The notes under the pieces: model-generated | Seen by the model: only the letters and a program-made list of their open reading frames with translations | Database searches by the model: none | Told to the model about the DNA's origin: nothing | Shown here: positions 61,555 to 64,000 of the stretch, piece after piece | How positions within the stretch are numbered: the stretch's first letter is position 1 | How the letters are laid out: every line of letters begins with the position of its first letter | Translations under genes and position numbers: made by a program | Source: Strigops habroptila | Taxonomy: Eukaryota > Chordata > Aves > Psittaciformes > Psittacidae | Length of the DNA: 64,000 nucleotides | Assembly: GCF_004027225.2 (NCBI RefSeq) | Contig: NC_044277.2 | Location: 90,966,283 to 91,030,282, forward strand | Reading direction: 5' to 3'

Positions 61555-64000
61555 GAGATGAGCAGGTATCTGTTACTTCAGCTACAATCATTTCTGCATG
61601 TGTTTCTGAAAAGCTTTTATAATAGTTATTGTACCTTAAACTCCAAGTTCGCTTTGATGAAAGCAGTCTTCTTTAGGTGAGACACAGCATAGTGTTCCCC
61701 CTATCAACAAGGTGTCTTGGTTCAGTATACCACAGATAGCTGATACAGTTTATAAATGGTAAATTTGTTTGTTTGTGAATACTGTTTCTTGTATCAAATA
61801 ACTTGAACAGTTGATACCTACAATGAACCTGACCAAGACTGATGCTGTATGGAGAGAAGAAAATGAAATATTCATTTGTTAAAAGAAGGCACCTCAAGAA
61901 ATAAACAAATAAAGGAGTTTAATATTCAGTTTCACTCTTCTTCTTGTTTACAAGATCTGGCTAGAAAATTACTTGAAAAACAGGTTTCAAATGATAAATG
62001 CCAATTTGTCAGAATATAATTGCTGGAAGAACGCATCTATGCCCTGAAATTGCTTAGCAGGAACTTTGTTCAGCTGTCAGACTATGCAAGCGGATGAATT
62101 TCTGCTAGATGCCTCCCTTGCTCCAAGGAAGATGAGGAGGACTTCTGTGTCTGAAGCCTGAGAGCTTCAGACTTCCAGATCACTGAGGCAGCATTTGTAA
62201 GGAAGAATTCATTCTGCAATGTCTGGATTGTAGCACCTTGAAATCACTTAACACAGATGCTGTACTGGAAAAAGTAATAATAACAATAACACCTTATGGA
62301 CACAAAGGCACTCTAGATGCAAGCTGGCCTTAAGATAGAAATGTGTTCTGCTTTGACATTTCAGGTCTAAAGGGGTTCCTTAATGAGAAGAGTTTTGTTA
62401 AGGAAAATGGGAGAATATGCCTTGTGCCTGTACATCAGTTCATCTGACCATATACCACCTATGTTTTTATCCTCATGCAGCTTCAAAAATCCCTGTTAAG
62501 ACACAGCTGTTATTTTATAATTTGCATGTTTTTCTTTGCTGCATCAGGATTCATCTTTCACTTGCTTTGGAAAAGACAGTATGATAAAAATTTAAAACCA
62601 TATTCCATTAAGTTACATTTATGTAACCTCACTAACTTCAATAGGCTTCAAAACTTTGCAAATGGTTCTTCCTCTAATGACACTACAAAATTAAAAGTCA
62701 TCCTGTTGCCCTGAGTAATTTTAGTTAGATCTAATAGTTCTGACAGTCTCATTAACTTTGATGGACTTTGAAATTCTTTTTTTCTGAGATGCGACTATAA
62801 TATGACAGTAACTTTGAAACTGTTTTCCCAAGGAAGTGAGACCTATGCAACTCTACTGCCAAGCTTCCCCTTCCCAAACCTGTGAGTCCATTGAGCATTT
62901 CAGACTTCAGAGATACATTCAGCTCTCAAAGACAGTAAATTCCTATACATTTTGTGAAAACTGATTGTTAGAGATGGATCAAAATTAGTGCTTCCACTAA
63001 GAAAAGCCAGTTGCAGTTCAGCCAGTTGGCCGATCACCACAGATATAATGAACAGGCAATCAGCACACGCTTATTTCAGCAACAACATATGTTGTCACAT
63101 TCTCAGCCAGACTGCCAAAAGACATGGGAAGGAGCAGGAAGAAGTACTTGAGCACTAAGGATGGGAAGGACTGAAGAATGAAGGAGAAAAAAAAAAATTA
63201 AAAAATGTCATCAGTTCCACTGTTCACAGAACAACTTACTTTGGTGTCTTAAAACTGTAGATTTTGCCTTGGATAAAGGAATATATGAATCTCTTATGCA
63301 GAAGATATATATGTATCTTATACAGAAGATATATATGTAGAAGATGTATATGTACTTCAACACAAGTGATTCCTGCCTTTTAGTCTATATTTCATTAAGT
63401 CATGATTTATTCATAATAAGATGCATTTTACTGGAGAGAAAGTAGCCTATGTTTCATTTGTGTACGGAATGAAAAGCAAGTTGCTCTGCTTTATGGTACC
63501 AAGGAAATATAAAACGAGAGCTGTTCAAAAAGATTTTGAAATGAGAGAATGAATGGGAGTAGGTGATGCATTCTTATTCTGGTAATGACAGAATGGACTA
63601 ATAGCATCATCAATGTGTGTATACAAACTCAATTCATATGAACTCAACAGAATCACTAAATTTTAGTAAATAAAGCTGGATAGTTTTTTATCTCCCAATG
63701 GCTGTTCTTCAGCCTATCTGAAAATTTGAAGACACTGAATGGTCTATTTAAAATCAAATACCTTTTGAGGAAAATAAAACTGTCTGATATAATTAGATAG
63801 CTAAGATTTTCCTCTGCTACTGCAAAAATGAAAGTGATACAGTCATGACTAATTTATACATGCACACACATGTACACCTACATACATAAGATATTATGTA
63901 TACTACATTATTCTTTTTTGCTTAGTCATATTTAGGCTCTTTATAGGAAAAAAAAAGCATGGAATCTCATGCTGAAATAAGTCTTTGGACTACCATGAAT
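61555..64000. other. AT-rich non-coding stretch to the window end
   Basis: No exon, RNA gene or transposon seen. Holds the tandem repeat at 63293-63354, an A-rich run at 63185-63197 and a short CACACA-type run near 63861-63890. Confidence 0.5.
63293..63354. repeat. 24-bp AT-rich tandem repeat, about 2.6 copies
   Basis: Units at 63293-63316 and 63317-63339 share CTTATnCAGAAGATATATAT. A partial third copy (63340-63354) has GAAGATGTATATGTA. This is a minisatellite built around an ATATAT core and probably variable between individuals. Confidence 0.9.

Noticed and set aside
1..64000. Bacterial-type systems, CRISPR arrays, operons, tRNA or rRNA genes
   Set aside because: No regularly spaced palindromic repeats, no compact gene arrays, and no cloverleaf or rRNA-like conserved words were seen. 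The repeats present are vertebrate retroelements.

Overview
The window looks like non-coding DNA from a bird (or a close sauropsid). It is AT-rich throughout. All clearly recognisable repeats are of avian type: several CR1 LINE copies, two of which end in the diagnostic octamer-repeat 3' tail, and one solo LTR of the avian ERVL kind. I found no intact protein-coding gene, no exon I could defend, and no rRNA, tRNA or CRISPR array. The longest open frames (up to 229 codons) are either antisense to a CR1 copy or about as long as chance allows in 64 kb of this composition. The species and locus cannot be named from the sequence. It could be a gene desert or a very large intron.

Layout. 1-15.4 kb: mostly featureless AT-rich DNA, with two GC-richer blocks of unknown origin (1.50-1.76 kb and 2.29-3.33 kb), a nearly perfect 55-bp tandem duplication (7.22-7.33 kb), an A/C-rich tract (10.66 kb) and a long purine-rich block (12.0-12.7 kb). 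15.44-17.06 kb: the largest transposon relic, a CR1 LINE on the + strand. It keeps part of the endonuclease and the later reverse-transcriptase region, with a large internal deletion and many stops. 17-30 kb: AT-rich spacer with one short CR1 3' end (24.3 kb, minus strand). 29.9-31.5 kb: a repeat-rich segment holding a possible minus-strand LTR, a 19-bp triplicated repeat and a confident ERVL-type solo LTR with a visible TATA box. 34-35.5 kb: a segment with a doubled CAGCTG E-box repeat and homeodomain-like TAAT cores that reads like regulatory DNA. 36.5 kb: a CR1 scrap. 45.1 kb: a possible LTR fragment. 49.7-50.0 kb: a well-preserved CR1 3' end. 59.6 kb: a probable ancient MIR/CORE-SINE relic. 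60.8-61.6 kb: a possible LTR with a TATA box, and an isolated CR1 fragment unusually close to consensus. The window ends in AT-rich DNA with an ATATAT-type tandem repeat.

No set of genes works together here, and I saw no new gene system. The most checkable items are the rearranged CR1, the orphan near-consensus CR1 piece, the 55-bp duplication, the E-box tandem with neighbouring CNE-like DNA, the two GC-richer blocks, and the repeated strand-asymmetric pyrimidine blocks. Repeat-family names rest on recalled consensus patterns; no database search was run.
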